Shown here: positions 15,269 to 28,620 of the stretch, one piece after another
Position numbering within the stretch: the stretch's first letter is position 1
Layout of the letters: every line of letters begins with the position of its first letter
DNA from: Dioscorea cayenensis subsp. rotundata
Lineage: Eukaryota > Streptophyta > Magnoliopsida > Dioscoreales > Dioscoreaceae
Direction of reading: 5' to 3'
NCBI RefSeq assembly: GCF_009730915.1
Contig: NC_052475.1
Span: forward strand, 1,426,001-1,490,000
Length of the DNA: 64,000 nt
The notes under the pieces: model-generated
What the model saw: only the letters and a program-made list of their open reading frames with translations
Database searches by the model: none
Told to the model about the DNA's origin: nothing
Program-made: the position numbers and the translations under genes

Positions 15269-15535
15269 AAAACTTTCTTCTAGTGTTATAAATGTACATG
15301 AAATAATGAGTTTGAATAGCAGCCTCCTGTTTGGTTGGCATGCTGCAAAGATCCTTGCACTGATACCATATGAGAAGCATTATACAACGCATTTGAATAT
15401 ATAATAAAAATCATCAAACCAGATAATGGCAATTATTAGCTGTATTTCCCTTCATTAATTACTAGTTTGAGAATAATCAACAACAAAACATGATGGTAAA
15501 CAATAAAAGATACAACTTTCTTTCACACTAAGACA

Positions 15536-17518
15536 TTAATTCTTATGCAGAGCACAAACACAATTGTCTTCACCTAGTTCTGCTGCTACACAAGGTGGTT
15601 GGATCTTCTCATCTTGGTACCAGCTTGCACGTTTTTGAACAAGTTCATTCAGGAAATTGTCAAGCTTATCGATGTTAACATTTGGCATTACAACAACATG
15701 TGCAATGCGGCCTTCACAAGCCAGCTGCCACCTGCGAATAAACTCCTCATCTTTTGGCCTCTCAAACACCACCGTGCTACTAAGCTCATTGAGCATGGCA
15801 CTAATTCCAGCTGCTCGAAGATGATCTCTTAGATAATGAGCATTTCTTAAGCATTTCTGGACTTCTTTTTGAAATCCTCTGTATCCTTTTCGATTAAGGG
15901 TGTACCATAGGAAGATAGGGGCATGACCATTACGGCTCCCCATAATGGTTGCATCCCTAGAGGCAAGATATTCAACATTCCTTGAAAGTGCATTGATGTG
16001 CTTCAGTCTAGTCAACTGCACACCACAAGGCATGGGGCATCCAACAAACTTGTGCCCTGACACACTCACACTACCAATGGGCTTTTTGAATGTCACTTTT
16101 GGTGCCTGCAAGCCAACAACAAACCCATGATTGACAATCTAGATAGACTGGATGCATAAGTCTAGATCTGAATAGCAAACATTCACACTATAATTCAAGC
16201 AAAATTATCTTAGTAAAAGAAGGAACAAAATAGATGAAAGAGATCAAGTTTGCACTTGAAAGCTGGGAGGTTCATGCAAAAAGAGGCAGCAGTGAAAGAA
16301 GACGCACACGCTTGACAAAAGGCATCATGAGCCCAAAGAGAGCACCATCACAATGAATATAGAATCGATCAGTGAATCCAGTTTCCTCAAGAGTTTTTAT
16401 GACCAAATCAAGGTCATCAACTGCTCCCTTAACAGTAGTCCCTGCAACAGACTTAAAATCAGTAAAACAAGCAAAATATTGTTTGTTTGTCATGGAAGAT
16501 TCAAAGCCAAGAAAGATGGCTCACCAATGTTGACATTAATAATTGCCGGTTTATCCTTATTCAGTATCAGTTTGGCAGCAAAGTCTGCACAATCAATCTC
16601 ACCAGAGATCAAAGTGTTGACTTTTACACATTCCATCCTGTACATTCTTGCAGCCTTGAAGATAGAGTAATGTGACTCCTTTGATGCATATAAAATTCCA
16701 TCAGGAAATACTTCCCTCCTGCCCAAACATCAATTAGATAAGCACATTGCATAACAAATAATGCACAAAAATTTCTTTTTAAGCAGCATTTTGAGATTTC
16801 AGAACAGAGCACCCAAGTATAAACAAGAACAAGGGGTGCAGAGTACTGACCCAACAAGAATACCATGCAAATTGCCTTCTGTACCACAATTTGTGATGTA
16901 ACCCCAATATTCATCCTTCTCAAGTTCCCAAAGACGAGCAAACCAATCCAACACTCCTACTTCGAACTGCCTCGAATGAACACCATAATTGCTCTCAATG
17001 AAGGGATCACCCAGGTTGTTAATTGAGAAATGTTGCAGCTGACCCAGAGCACCATAATCAAAGTCCAAATTATAGGGATAACCTGTTACCAAAAACGAAA
17101 ACTTTATAACCAGAAAAGGGATTTCCCATACATGGAATAAAAATTCTCTCTAGATACACCAGCGCACAAATCATTCATACAAAGCTGATCTTAGCTTCTA
17201 AACAAAGAGATTTTGCATACCAAGATGGTGTTTGGTCCTCTCGATAAGGGACTTCCGATACCTCGCTAGAACACCGGCCATATAAGCTTCCTTCTCGCCA
17301 GTGACCTCGTCATCGGCCTCCGGCTCATCGATCGTGAGACACATCGTATGCACATTCCTCCCAAGAACGATCTCCCTCTCCTTCCCATTCTCCCCTACAG
17401 CCCCATTCACCTCCGACGTGATCCCGCACGAGATCTCCTTCGGATCGAACTCCTGCGGCAAAGGCTCCACCTTTTCGCCCAGATCCATCAAAAAACCATT
17501 CCCCAAGCTTCCAACCAT
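15536..17518 (-). CDS. SDC: Serine decarboxylase (PLP-dependent group II decarboxylase)
   Basis: Five coding exons on the minus strand: 17221-17518, 16851-17082, 16525-16718, 16308-16441 and 15536-16105, 1428 nt or 475 residues. The protein converts L-serine to ethanolamine, the precursor of choline and phosphatidylethanolamine; older annotations call the family histidine decarboxylase-like. Visible features are an acidic N-terminal extension typical of the plant enzyme, [10 protein letters not shown] (substrate/PLP region), HCDGALFG with the Asp that contacts the PLP ring, and SVSGHKFVG, whose Lys (about residue 305) forms the Schiff base. Exon 4 must end at CGT with donor GTGCGT, because the earlier GT would break the frame. 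All motifs are intact and the length matches the family (about 480). The start is the first Met of a GC-rich exon. The gene converges with the broken P450; nothing suggests they work together. Confidence 0.93.
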
Positions 17519-18549
17519 TGCTCCTCAGCTCCAACCTCTCCTTTTAGTATAAAAAATTCAGAAAAAACCGGAAAAACAAAACTCGATTCAAGATCCGAAA
17601 ACAACTACGAGAAACAAGGATCCAATCATCTAAATGAGGTAAATTTGAGCAAAAACTACCAGAAAAATGCGGATCACCAAGAGCGCCGCCGAAGTGAAGG
17701 AGAGACAACCGAAGGAGACGCGCCCCCGCAGTCGCAGAGCTGAAGCCCAAGCTCCGCCTCGAAGAAGAGAAAACCAAGGCGGCGAAGAGATCGGAGATGC
17801 ATTCTATCATTCTATTTATAGTAGGTTCTCCATTTAATTATTTAATTTATATAATTTTTAAAATAACCCACACGAGAGTGTGGGTTATTTATTACCAATT
17901 AATAAAAAATTTATATATAATTATTTAATATATATATATATATATATTACCATCATTACTTATATATACTACCCTTATAAAAGTTGAAAAATAATATTTA
18001 TTAATATATAAATACGACACTTCATAATACTAAACATAATATTTTTTTTTTATCAAGTGAATGGTTGAAAAATCAATTTCTTTTTCTATTTATATATATA
18101 TTTGTATTTTTAAATAAGGAAAATTCATGCTACGATTAAAAATATGTAACGGTTGGAGATGGATTGATAACTTTTATTCTTTGCTAAATGATAGTTAATT
18201 AATTTGATTCAATCGTTTATGTGTATACAATGTATTAAAAAAAACTAGTTGAAATTAAAACAGTAATACTTATTACCAACGCATCTTGAGATAGGAGTGA
18301 ACTTTGAGTAAATCGAGACACACATTCAATAGCATTGAGATCCCCAATTCTTATCTAAGGAGCCTCTCCCCAAAGGTTTATATATAAGATATAATTCATA
18401 GAGTATTAAATAGATATAAGTATATAAATCAACACTAATTAGTTTGGTGCTAAACACTTGCCATTGCATGAGTAGATGAGAGTTTGAAAATATGCACGTA
18501 TAGTACTATTTAAATGAGTTTCAACTATTTTTTTAATTAAATTAATAAA
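17519..18549. other. Decarboxylase leader and upstream DNA, with a perfect hairpin
   Basis: 17519-17815 is probably the 5' leader and core promoter of the decarboxylase. At 17861-17890 a perfect palindrome has 13-base arms (AAATAACCCACAC) and a 4-base loop. The rest is (TA)n-rich intergenic sequence ending at the N gap, with no gene seen. Confidence 0.6.
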
Positions 18550-19549
18550 NNNNNNNNNNNNNNNNNNNNNNNNNNNNNNNNNNNNNNNNNNNNNNNNNNN
18601 NNNNNNNNNNNNNNNNNNNNNNNNNNNNNNNNNNNNNNNNNNNNNNNNNNNNNNNNNNNNNNNNNNNNNNNNNNNNNNNNNNNNNNNNNNNNNNNNNNNN
18701 NNNNNNNNNNNNNNNNNNNNNNNNNNNNNNNNNNNNNNNNNNNNNNNNNNNNNNNNNNNNNNNNNNNNNNNNNNNNNNNNNNNNNNNNNNNNNNNNNNNN
18801 NNNNNNNNNNNNNNNNNNNNNNNNNNNNNNNNNNNNNNNNNNNNNNNNNNNNNNNNNNNNNNNNNNNNNNNNNNNNNNNNNNNNNNNNNNNNNNNNNNNN
18901 NNNNNNNNNNNNNNNNNNNNNNNNNNNNNNNNNNNNNNNNNNNNNNNNNNNNNNNNNNNNNNNNNNNNNNNNNNNNNNNNNNNNNNNNNNNNNNNNNNNN
19001 NNNNNNNNNNNNNNNNNNNNNNNNNNNNNNNNNNNNNNNNNNNNNNNNNNNNNNNNNNNNNNNNNNNNNNNNNNNNNNNNNNNNNNNNNNNNNNNNNNNN
19101 NNNNNNNNNNNNNNNNNNNNNNNNNNNNNNNNNNNNNNNNNNNNNNNNNNNNNNNNNNNNNNNNNNNNNNNNNNNNNNNNNNNNNNNNNNNNNNNNNNNN
19201 NNNNNNNNNNNNNNNNNNNNNNNNNNNNNNNNNNNNNNNNNNNNNNNNNNNNNNNNNNNNNNNNNNNNNNNNNNNNNNNNNNNNNNNNNNNNNNNNNNNN
19301 NNNNNNNNNNNNNNNNNNNNNNNNNNNNNNNNNNNNNNNNNNNNNNNNNNNNNNNNNNNNNNNNNNNNNNNNNNNNNNNNNNNNNNNNNNNNNNNNNNNN
19401 NNNNNNNNNNNNNNNNNNNNNNNNNNNNNNNNNNNNNNNNNNNNNNNNNNNNNNNNNNNNNNNNNNNNNNNNNNNNNNNNNNNNNNNNNNNNNNNNNNNN
19501 NNNNNNNNNNNNNNNNNNNNNNNNNNNNNNNNNNNNNNNNNNNNNNNNN
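18550..19549. other. Assembly gap of exactly 1000 N
   Basis: A block of 1000 undetermined bases. The round size means the true distance is unknown. Anything joined across it is only scaffold-level order. Confidence 0.99.
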
Positions 19550-20969
19550 ACATAATTAAAATGAGTTCAAAATCAAAATCTAGATTAAAATTAAAATATT
19601 GATATAGTGTTTCAAGCATGTCATTGTGAACATAAATGTAATGCATTTTACATTCTAACTAATCACTAAGGTGTACTCATAGATGTAAACACAATAAAAT
19701 ACCTTAATCAATAGACTCAAATGAAAATGATGCAAGATAAAAGCAACAGAGGTAGCTCTTAAAAAGAAAAAAAAAATGATAGTTTAAATCTAAAAGGGAA
19801 ATTTTACTCACATAATTAAATTCCAACTCACTTTAAAGTAGAAAAAGCAGATACTATACAGCATAGACGCACACAAAAATAAAATGGGGAGAAAGGTAAA
19901 TTACACTAGATAAAGGTATAAAATATGATTGTCATCCTCTAAGTTACTAAGATTACTTCTCTAGGTTATCACCAAATTGCACATGTCCTAAAAGCATTTC
20001 CTCGATTTTGGTAGATTGTAACATGCAATCATACCCTTGTATTTCAACTACTGATTTACTTAAACTTATTATAGAGAATATATGCAAAAGATGTACAATT
20101 CATGTCTAACACAACATAAGAAACTCTTTGCAACTAAAATACCCGAAACAAGAAATTTATAAACTTGCTAATTAGATTAATGTATAAAGATGAAATAAGT
20201 GTCATGGTATGCTTAGGTGCACAACCTTTTAATATCAATTGCAAGAGTTGTAGCTCTTTTCTCAAGAGCATATCTAGAGATTCACAACAAATGACTAAAT
20301 ATTCTGAAGGATAAAGACAAATTAAAAGAACCCTACTTTATCAATTAAAGAAAAAGGTCCGCAACTATAAATTTTGCTTAAGCATGCGACATGGCCACTT
20401 CTAGATCATTTGATTTCAGCCCTTTCTTTTGAATCTAAAATCTAAGAAATTCTCCATAAATAAAAGTATAACTACAATCACAAGTCCATTGTAGAATCGA
20501 TGGCTATACTGCATATTAAATTATTAACATCAAATCTAACCAAAAAAAAATCCAACAAAATCTTTTTTTCTCAGAAGTAAAAGATGCATGCTGTGAAAGC
20601 TACATCTTAAGAGGGTAGAACAAAGCAAAAGCATATTAATGGTAGTAAAATCTATGAATTTTGTGAATTTTGTGTTTAACATGGAGAAATAATGGAATCT
20701 ACATTCTTAACATAAAGTCAAGATGATACTAAGAACTATGTAATAAGGACCATAACAAAATATCATGAAAACAAAATGTTTATGAGCCAGTTAAAGCAAT
20801 GTTAAGAAAAAAAAAAGGAGAAAAAAATGCAGCCAAAGCAATCCACAAATTGTGAATAGTTATAATTGAACATATTGCTTTCATTATGCAACTAATAGAC
20901 ACATGAAATTCAATTGAATCATATTAGGCAAGATATGCTGTTTAATTCAAGAAAAAAAAGCATTATGTG

Positions 20970-22610
20970 ATTGATATACAATGTCTCAAATAGAAAAAGT
21001 TAAGACCATGCTATTCGATATATCTGCCAAATCATAGGTAAATTTAATCACCATTAATGAGCAGAACATTTTTTATGATATTTAGAAGCTGGGCTAAAAG
21101 CAGTAATTCAACCACAAAAAACTGCAAATGTTTCAAAAATAAAAGAAAAGGATGTATAAGTTGTAAATCCATACAAGCATTTCAACATGCAAGATTTCAT
21201 ATTAGAGATTAGATTCACATTTTATAACAATTTTTGGTGGTTAGTTGACGTTTCCGAGAGAAACATTTTAACTTCGATGTAAGTAATGCAGGAGCTATCT
21301 AAAATTCATTTAACAAAGCACTCAATCAGTCACTTCATCCACATCCACTCAAAGAAAACTGATGTGGCAAAACCATAGATAGAATTCATGCTACAAAGAA
21401 TAAGAGCAGCACCATGTTCAAATGTAAAGCATTAAATGAAGCATAAGTGCCTGCACCAAAGGAATTTTTCCTTGAATCAACATAGAATAGAAGTGTTAAA
21501 TTTTCCTTGCTATTTGCTGCAATAAATAGCAATCATGAATTAAAACATGAAGAACAGTATTTTGAAGAACTAACAGTCATGCCATTATTGTCATAAAGCA
21601 TACCAAATTCATGCCTTGGGACGAATCATTTAAGAGAGAATCAACAAAGCAATAAGACCAAGTCCACAATAAATGGTAGGTTCATAGCTAGCTAATTAAG
21701 CAAAATGAAGTTTTGCCAGACCATTTCAATGGTCATGTCATTAATGTCAGAAAGCATAACAAAATCATAGACAACTGAACTGTTTAAGTGAAAAAAATCA
21801 ACAAAGCAATATACAACATGTCCACAATTGATGGCAGGTTTAAAGCTACCTAATTAAGCAAAATGAAGTTTTAGAAGAACAAAACAATGATCTTGCCATT
21901 ATGACTCATGCCTTAGGAAGAATCAGTGAAGAGAAGGAAAATTCAACAAAGCAATATAGGATAAGCTTAAAACAGATGGCAGGTTTGAAGCAACCTAACT
22001 AAGCAAAATGATCTTTGAGAAGACTGTATGCTTCAAACCAACATACTTGAGGATTAATCTATAACATTCCCATGCAGAGTAAAATTCAGAAAACAAGTGT
22101 AAACTGTGAAGTTGCACAGATTTCGAAACACCCTTTTAGCTTTAAGTATAGGACAGCCAGAAGTTGAGCATGCAAAAAGATAGTCAGGTTGGCCAGATTT
22201 TGTAGGCAACAAAGCAACCACTAGTTTCAAGCTAGGAAGTGGTTGCATGTAGCAAACAGAGGGGGAAGCTCAAAAACCCAAAAACCAAAACAAAAACAAA
22301 AACAAAAATTAAAAACAAGAAGAAGTAAAACCCTGTAAGGCTGAATGGAAATCAATTTTCTTTAATGATAAACTTGTGACAAAACATAAAAATGAAAAAA
22401 TTGAAAAGGCAAGTGTATGAAGTCTTTGAAACAAGACGGACAACAAAACCGAGATGCAGTGCTCAATTAAATGTTCGTTTGCTTCTTTAATACCAAATCT
22501 TCTCATCCTTCGATGTATCAGTCCTAGGAAATGGAGCGTTAGCACAAACACATGCAAGTAGACATAATGATACTTTTACAACTCAATCGATTGGGAGGAA
22601 ATATGCTCAC
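20970..22610. repeat. Segmental duplication, copy A
   Basis: Diverged partner of 24840-26430, same orientation, about 3.87 kb apart. Matching anchors in order include TAATGAGC after AATTTAATC (near 21045 and 24920), AGCATTTCAACATGCA (near 21176 and 25047), TTTTATAACAATTTTTGGT (near 21220 and 25094), and a CATCCTTC/CATTCTTC-GATGTATCA block near 22505 and 26335. Many indels show it is old. It contains three tandem sub-units, listed next. Confidence 0.8.
21549..22030. repeat. Three diverged tandem units of about 150-170 bp
   Basis: Each unit runs through a CATAAAGCATA/CAGAAAGCATA-like start, TCAACAAAGCAATA, a GGCAGGTTT/GGTAGGTTC block and CTAATTAAGCAAAATGA. Units are about 21549-21721, 21722-21883 and 21884-22030. 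Copy B of the larger duplication keeps only one clear unit (25548-25690), so the expansion occurred in copy A after the duplication, or units were lost from B. Confidence 0.75.
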
Positions 22611-24839
22611 CAAAGAATCGTACCACTAATAACAATAGAGGCATGCCCTAGCCCTTTGGATATAACATAGTTCACTTTCATCTAAATATGTCTCCAGACC
22701 TTTAGCTGAATCCTTGCATAAGGAATGTATGAACTCTAAGATAGAAGATTTTCTCAAGATCAGATATAGAACTATACTTGGGGTGGGGTACAGGACATTT
22801 AGAAAGAAACTGCTTTGAACAAAGAAAAATTAGTTCAGCACCTTTAACTCTCGATCATGCGTGCTCAACCAGAAAGAGAACAAAAATTCTGGTAATGTGA
22901 CATGAATATCCATAGCACTACATCCAAGATATGGCGCATCTTAAATTCAGAGGCACATGAGTCCATGAGCTTTGCATGAAATTTTCACCTAATCCACGAA
23001 CAAATTCAACAAGATTAGATACAACAAAAACCTTGTCACCAACAACAGAAAGGCAGATGCTCCAAAATCAAATAAATAGAGAGAGAGAGAGAGAGAAAAT
23101 ATACATCACGACATCGATTCACGCATTACATTTTACGGTGGCATTTGAAAACAGTGGCAGCCAGACTAAAATCTTGAAAACAAAAACTTACAAAGATGGA
23201 ACATCATTAAAAATACGTACGTTAAGTTCTACACATGTTGAGCAACAACAATGGCTCCTATTTGCACCTAATTGTAAAAAAAGAACATAACTACGTAAAA
23301 AAAAAATAGTAGAACAACCAAAGGGCAAAACAATTGTTCAATAGGACGATTAATAAAATCTAATAGGAAGGGAAGGCACTTATTAAAGAATATGAACAGA
23401 GAAAAATCAAGAGGTACAATACAAGACGCATGAAATTAGCGAAAAATCAAATTACAAGTAGTCTTAAAAGCGACATCGACTGCAGATCTGATCAAGCGCG
23501 ACGATGTCGAATAGGATAACCATAACACATATAAACATATAACAAAATAAAAAAAACTCCTCATCAATGATCCAGTTATCAACAAAAATAGGGGCAGCAA
23601 TTTGATTGAAAACCGGTGACGAGAAAAAAGAAAAAAATCCGGTTACCACATGTTGCACCCATTGAAGATAGCAAACCACATGAGCCATTAAATAGGGCTT
23701 ACCAAATTGTCATTAGAATAGCAATGACTTGTTCAGGATCAAACATAAAATACAAACACATTTCTAAACATCTTAGACAGTTCAGCAGACATAGAATTGA
23801 AGTGTGACACAGGACAAACTCAAGAATTAAGCCTTCCTTTTACATTTGCACAGCAGGCTTGCAACATGATCATTTTCTAGCAAATCAAATATGCACCATA
23901 AAAAACTACAGATACATAATTCATATATTGGAAAAGAATAGATCATAACATCATGGATAAATGCACCAATGAGTAACATCTTGTCACTAAATAGGTGAGG
24001 AGCTATACCACAAGGGCCATAAAAGATTATCATGAGAATGCATGGTCTTTGAATCATTCAAAATCCCGTAGACAGACACACACGCTCCAAATTAAAATCA
24101 GGAAAATTAAACAATTTTTAGGAATTATACAATCACAAGTATCGACGTAGAAAACCCATGAGTAGCTCAAGTAAGACAGAAATATAATATAAAATATAAC
24201 AATAACATGCCATGAGCATACCAACATATAAAATGCGTGCAACTAGGAAGTGGTTGAAGTCACAACATCTATTAGGCCAATGAACACAAAGTATTTGCAA
24301 GATAGAAGGCTGGTTGAAAGGAACTCAACATAACTATGAATAAACCACTAAAGATCAGCTATCATCTTTAAGAAGCAAAATCATACCAAGCCTTTCATCT
24401 TGTGACAGAAAGTCAACTCTTGAACAATCAAATAAGATTAACTGTGTTTCCATTTGCTATAAGAAAGTTCACCAGAAATTTAATTCAAGCATTTCAAGCA
24501 TATCAAGCAAGCTATGCAGATCAATTCACAAACAAAAAAAAAACAAAGATTAGCTGTAAGTATCATTAAGAAAAAGAACATGGAAATTATTACTTTCAAT
24601 ACAAGACCCAACAACATGTCCATGATTAGGAAATCTATAGGCATAAGGATCAAAATATAAGGACAACTAAAACCTGGTTATCTAGCAAAAACTACATTTG
24701 GAGAACTTCACATGGACCTCGAAACCAATGGATTAGCAAACATTTCTCCAGGCATAGGCAATAACTTCGTATAAGAAGGCAAAATGCAGCATTCCTCTAG
24801 CATGGGGATAAAAACAAATATATGCATTAACAACCACAT

Positions 24840-26430
24840 AGGACACATAATATATCTCAAACAGAAAAAGTTTAGGCCGTACTAATCTATATATTTGCCA
24901 AACCAAAGGAAAATTTAATCTCCATTAATGAGCGGATAAATTTTTTGTGATATTCAGAAGTTTGGCTAAATGCATAAATTCAATCACAAAAAACCGGAAA
25001 TGCATCAAATTAAAAGAAAAGGACGTATAAGTTGCAAAGGCGGTACAAGCATTTCAACATGCAGTATTTCATATTAGACACTATATTCACATTTTATAAC
25101 AATTTTTGGTTGAAAGTTGACCTTCCCAAGAGACGCATACTAATTTCCAAGCAAGTCATGTGGGAGCTAACTAAAGATAAGACAACAAAGCACTTAGTCA
25201 GTCACTTACCACATCCTCTCAAAGAAAACCAGATGTGGCAAAACAATATACATAATTCATACCTCAAAGTATAAAGGCATTGCAGAATGTTTCAACGAAA
25301 AGGACTAAAAGCGAAGCACAAATTCCTCCAGCAATAACATTTTCCTTGAAATCCACCTAGAATAGAAGATAAGTGTTAAATATTGGCTGCACTATCAGAA
25401 AATATGAGATCTAGGGGCGCTGAAATCCCTAACTAATTCCAAAGCCAGGAAAAGAATGGCACCAGGAGGAGCATGAAGACATTGCAGCAAATTATAATCG
25501 TGATATATTCAAATGTAGGTAAATGCATTGTAAGAAAAAGTTGTGGTGTCATCATTGTCATAAAGCATAAAAAAAACGTCTTGCATTAGGAAAAATCATT
25601 TAAGTGAGAAAAATCAGCAAAGCAATATAGGAGAACATATGGAAAGTTTAACACTATCAAATTAAGCAAAATAATTTTTAGAAGAGCATATACTTGTATC
25701 TAAAATTCACATGTTTAGTAAAATTGAGAGCACAAGTACACATAGTCAAGCAGCACAGTTTTAGGAGTCACCTTCAGCTTTAACTAGCATAGAACATATG
25801 GATGTTGAGCAAGAAAAGAGATATTCAGATTAGCCACGTTATATAGACAACAAAACAAGAAAGAGTTTCTAACTATGAAAACGTTTAAAGTGGTAATACA
25901 AGGAGAAACAGATGGTGAAAACTCAAAAAAAAAAAAAGAGGAGTAAAGTGGCAACCATTGGTTTGTAGAAAAAGATAGTCAACAGGCAGTATTTTTATCA
26001 ACTATACAAGGAATGAAGACAAGTAAATTCTGCCACCTAAGAAAAGAAAAAATAACCAATATGAAATCTCACCAATAAAATGAACCTTTCATAAGTCTAT
26101 CCTTTTACACGAGTCCCAACATAATCTTCAAATCGCTTCCTTTGGTAAAAACCCCAAGTGAAAACCCTGCAAGCTTGAATGAAAATAAATTTTATCCAAC
26201 AACAACCTCATGAGAACCATAAAATAGAGAATTGAAAGGACAAGCATAAGAAGTATTTGAAACAAGGCCAAATAAAATGTTTAGTTTCAAGCACAATTAG
26301 ACCTCATTGCTACCCAAATTCCCAATCTTTTCATTCTTCAATATATCATAGAGCATTAGCACAAAGACAAGCAAGAAGACATAATGATTACTTTTGCAAC
26401 AAAATCGATTGGAAAGATACTTAAATTTAA
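24840..26430. repeat. Segmental duplication, copy B
   Basis: Partner of 20970-22610 (see there). Homology starts at CTCAAACAGAAAAAGTTTAG and fades after ATCGATTGGAAAGATAC. Non-coding in all frames as far as I can see. Confidence 0.8.
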
Positions 26431-27284
26431 GCCAAAAGAGGGTTCTAAATGAAAGGGAAATTATGTAACATAACTATTTAACCACACATGGCTTCAACTA
26501 ACAGGATGAATGCCACTATTGATTATATAACTCTCTATAGATGAAAAAATTTATTGGAAGTACTGGTTGCTTCATGAGAGTATGTTTTCTTTTAAAAATA
26601 ATTTCTGAAAGAATTAACCAAAAGCTGGGCTGCCAAAGAACACATTGTTGTCCAATGTATATCACGCTGAATTAAGAAGATAAAAAACATCATATAATCG
26701 CATTTCCAACAAAGCATACCAGGCTCTACACATATCCCAATTTACCCTCTTCACACCCATCAAGCTTTCTTTTTTAACCCAAAGTTGACTAAGCAGCAGT
26801 GTCGCTCATGCTGCATGTTTACTTCTTTCATAACATCTGGGGAACTCTCAAAACTCATCCTGCAAACAACAAGGGTTTCAAAAAAATTAAGGGAGAAAGA
26901 ACACTAAATAAGCTACACATATCACAAATATACTAATTCAAAAAGGGTGTGCACTTTAATTCCATTTGATAGACAGCTATATTGGCACAAGTGACAAGTT
27001 GATGCTTATGCCAATGACTTCATGCAGAAAACTAGGTAGAAATAAAAATAAAAAAATTAGTTAAATGAACTCATTATCCTCTTTTGAAATGTTCAATATG
27101 TAATACCTCAAGCCGGTTAGGGTTAACTGAATGTTAAACAGACTTTCAATGGATATATCACACGCTCCTCAACATTTCAGAGAAATTTATGAGTATTCTT
27201 GTCAACCTACCAGCTCGACCTATAACAGGAAATCCAATATAAAAAGGGGACGGCCATAAACTTCACTGCGGTGTAAGTCTCATG

Positions 27285-28053
27285 CCTTTGCCCTTGAGCA
27301 TATTAACACAATCCTTGAGCTTTCGTACAACCTTCACCTCATTCCTGAACAAATTCAAGAGATTAAATATATATAGAGAGCAGGATGCAAAAAAATCAAA
27401 TATATATAGCGAGAGAGAAACAGAGAAATAATTGCTTGTGTGCAAGGCGTCTAAATTTCCTACATGACTTCAACTATCTATCAAGTAAATGCCATGTTTG
27501 ATCTGACAACACAATAAAATGGTCAACAATTCCCTTCAATCCAAATTTGTTCAAGATAAAAGAGAAAAGAAAAAAAAGAATAAGGAACTATTATATTCAA
27601 GAGAACCGCGACGCATCTCAACAGCCTTGATCTTACCAGTGTTTCAACAAAGAATTACCCTCCAACCAGTTACTCGCAATCCTTTTGCCCTCCATGGACA
27701 CGATTGACACAAAAACAGATGTAAAGCATTAAAAGGCATTAAAATATTTAAAAAACAACAACAACAACAACAACAACAACAAAGAAATCAAAGGATACAA
27801 GTCAACTTTCAACTGAACTTCAGATTGTCGAATATAGAAGAAAAAGACAAGGTGAACATACGAAAATGTCAAATGACAGTCAACTTTCAACTGAACCTAC
27901 AAGTCCACAAACATTACAAATTATTGGGAAAACCTTCACCTCATCCCTGAGCATATTAACACAACCCCTGAGCTTTCCTGAAATCTTCCCCTCATCTCTG
28001 AACATATTCAAGAGATTAGAATATATATAGAGAGCTGGATGCTCAAAAATCAA

Positions 28054-28112
<59 letters not shown>

Positions 28113-28620
28113 GAGGTAATTGCTTGTGTGTGAGGCGTCCAAATTTCCTACATGCCTTCAGTTATTTGTTAAATAAAAGCCATGTTTGATCTGATAAAAC
28201 AACAAAATGGTAAGCAATTCCCTTCAATCCAAATATCTTCAACACAAAACAGAAAAAAAAAGTAAAAAATTCGAGAGAACCGCGATGCATTTCAACAGCC
28301 TTGATCTGAGAAGTATTTCAACAAAGAATCACTCTCCAACCAGCTACTCGCAAGCCTCTCCAACCTCCGATTGACACAAAAACATATGATAAAGCATTAA
28401 AAGGCATAAAAAAACCCAACAAAGACAACAACAACAACAACAAAGAAATCAAAGGGTATGGAGAGAAGCAATACATCTCTGGAGCGACAAAGAATCACCC
28501 TCAATTCAAACCAGCAATTCGCAAGAATCTCGCCATCCACGGACACCATTGACACAAAAAAACGATGAAAAGCATCAAAGCACATCAAAACCCCAAAAAA
28601 ACAAAAGAAATCGAAGGCCA
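27285..28620. repeat. Tandem duplication of about 660 bp with a partial third copy
   Basis: Copy 1 (about 27285-27740) and copy 2 (about 27945-28400) share GAGCATATTAACACAA, TTCAAGAGATTA, AATTGCTTGTGTG, GCCATGTTTGATCTGA, ATTCCCTTCAATCCAAAT and GAGAACCGCGA in order. A third partial copy with the ATCACCCTCAAT and CCATTGACACAAAAA parts lies at 28440-28620. A (TA)n(GA)n microsatellite in copy 2 (28051-28108) has expanded. A related fragment occurs at about 22985-23100. Confidence 0.85.
27755..27782. repeat. (AAC)n microsatellite
   Basis: About nine AAC units. The equivalent place in the second 660-bp copy (28424-28441) carries a shorter run. Confidence 0.9.

Noticed and set aside
18537-19646. 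369-codon frame across the gap
   Set aside because: Almost all codons are unknown bases; the frame is open only because N contains no stops.
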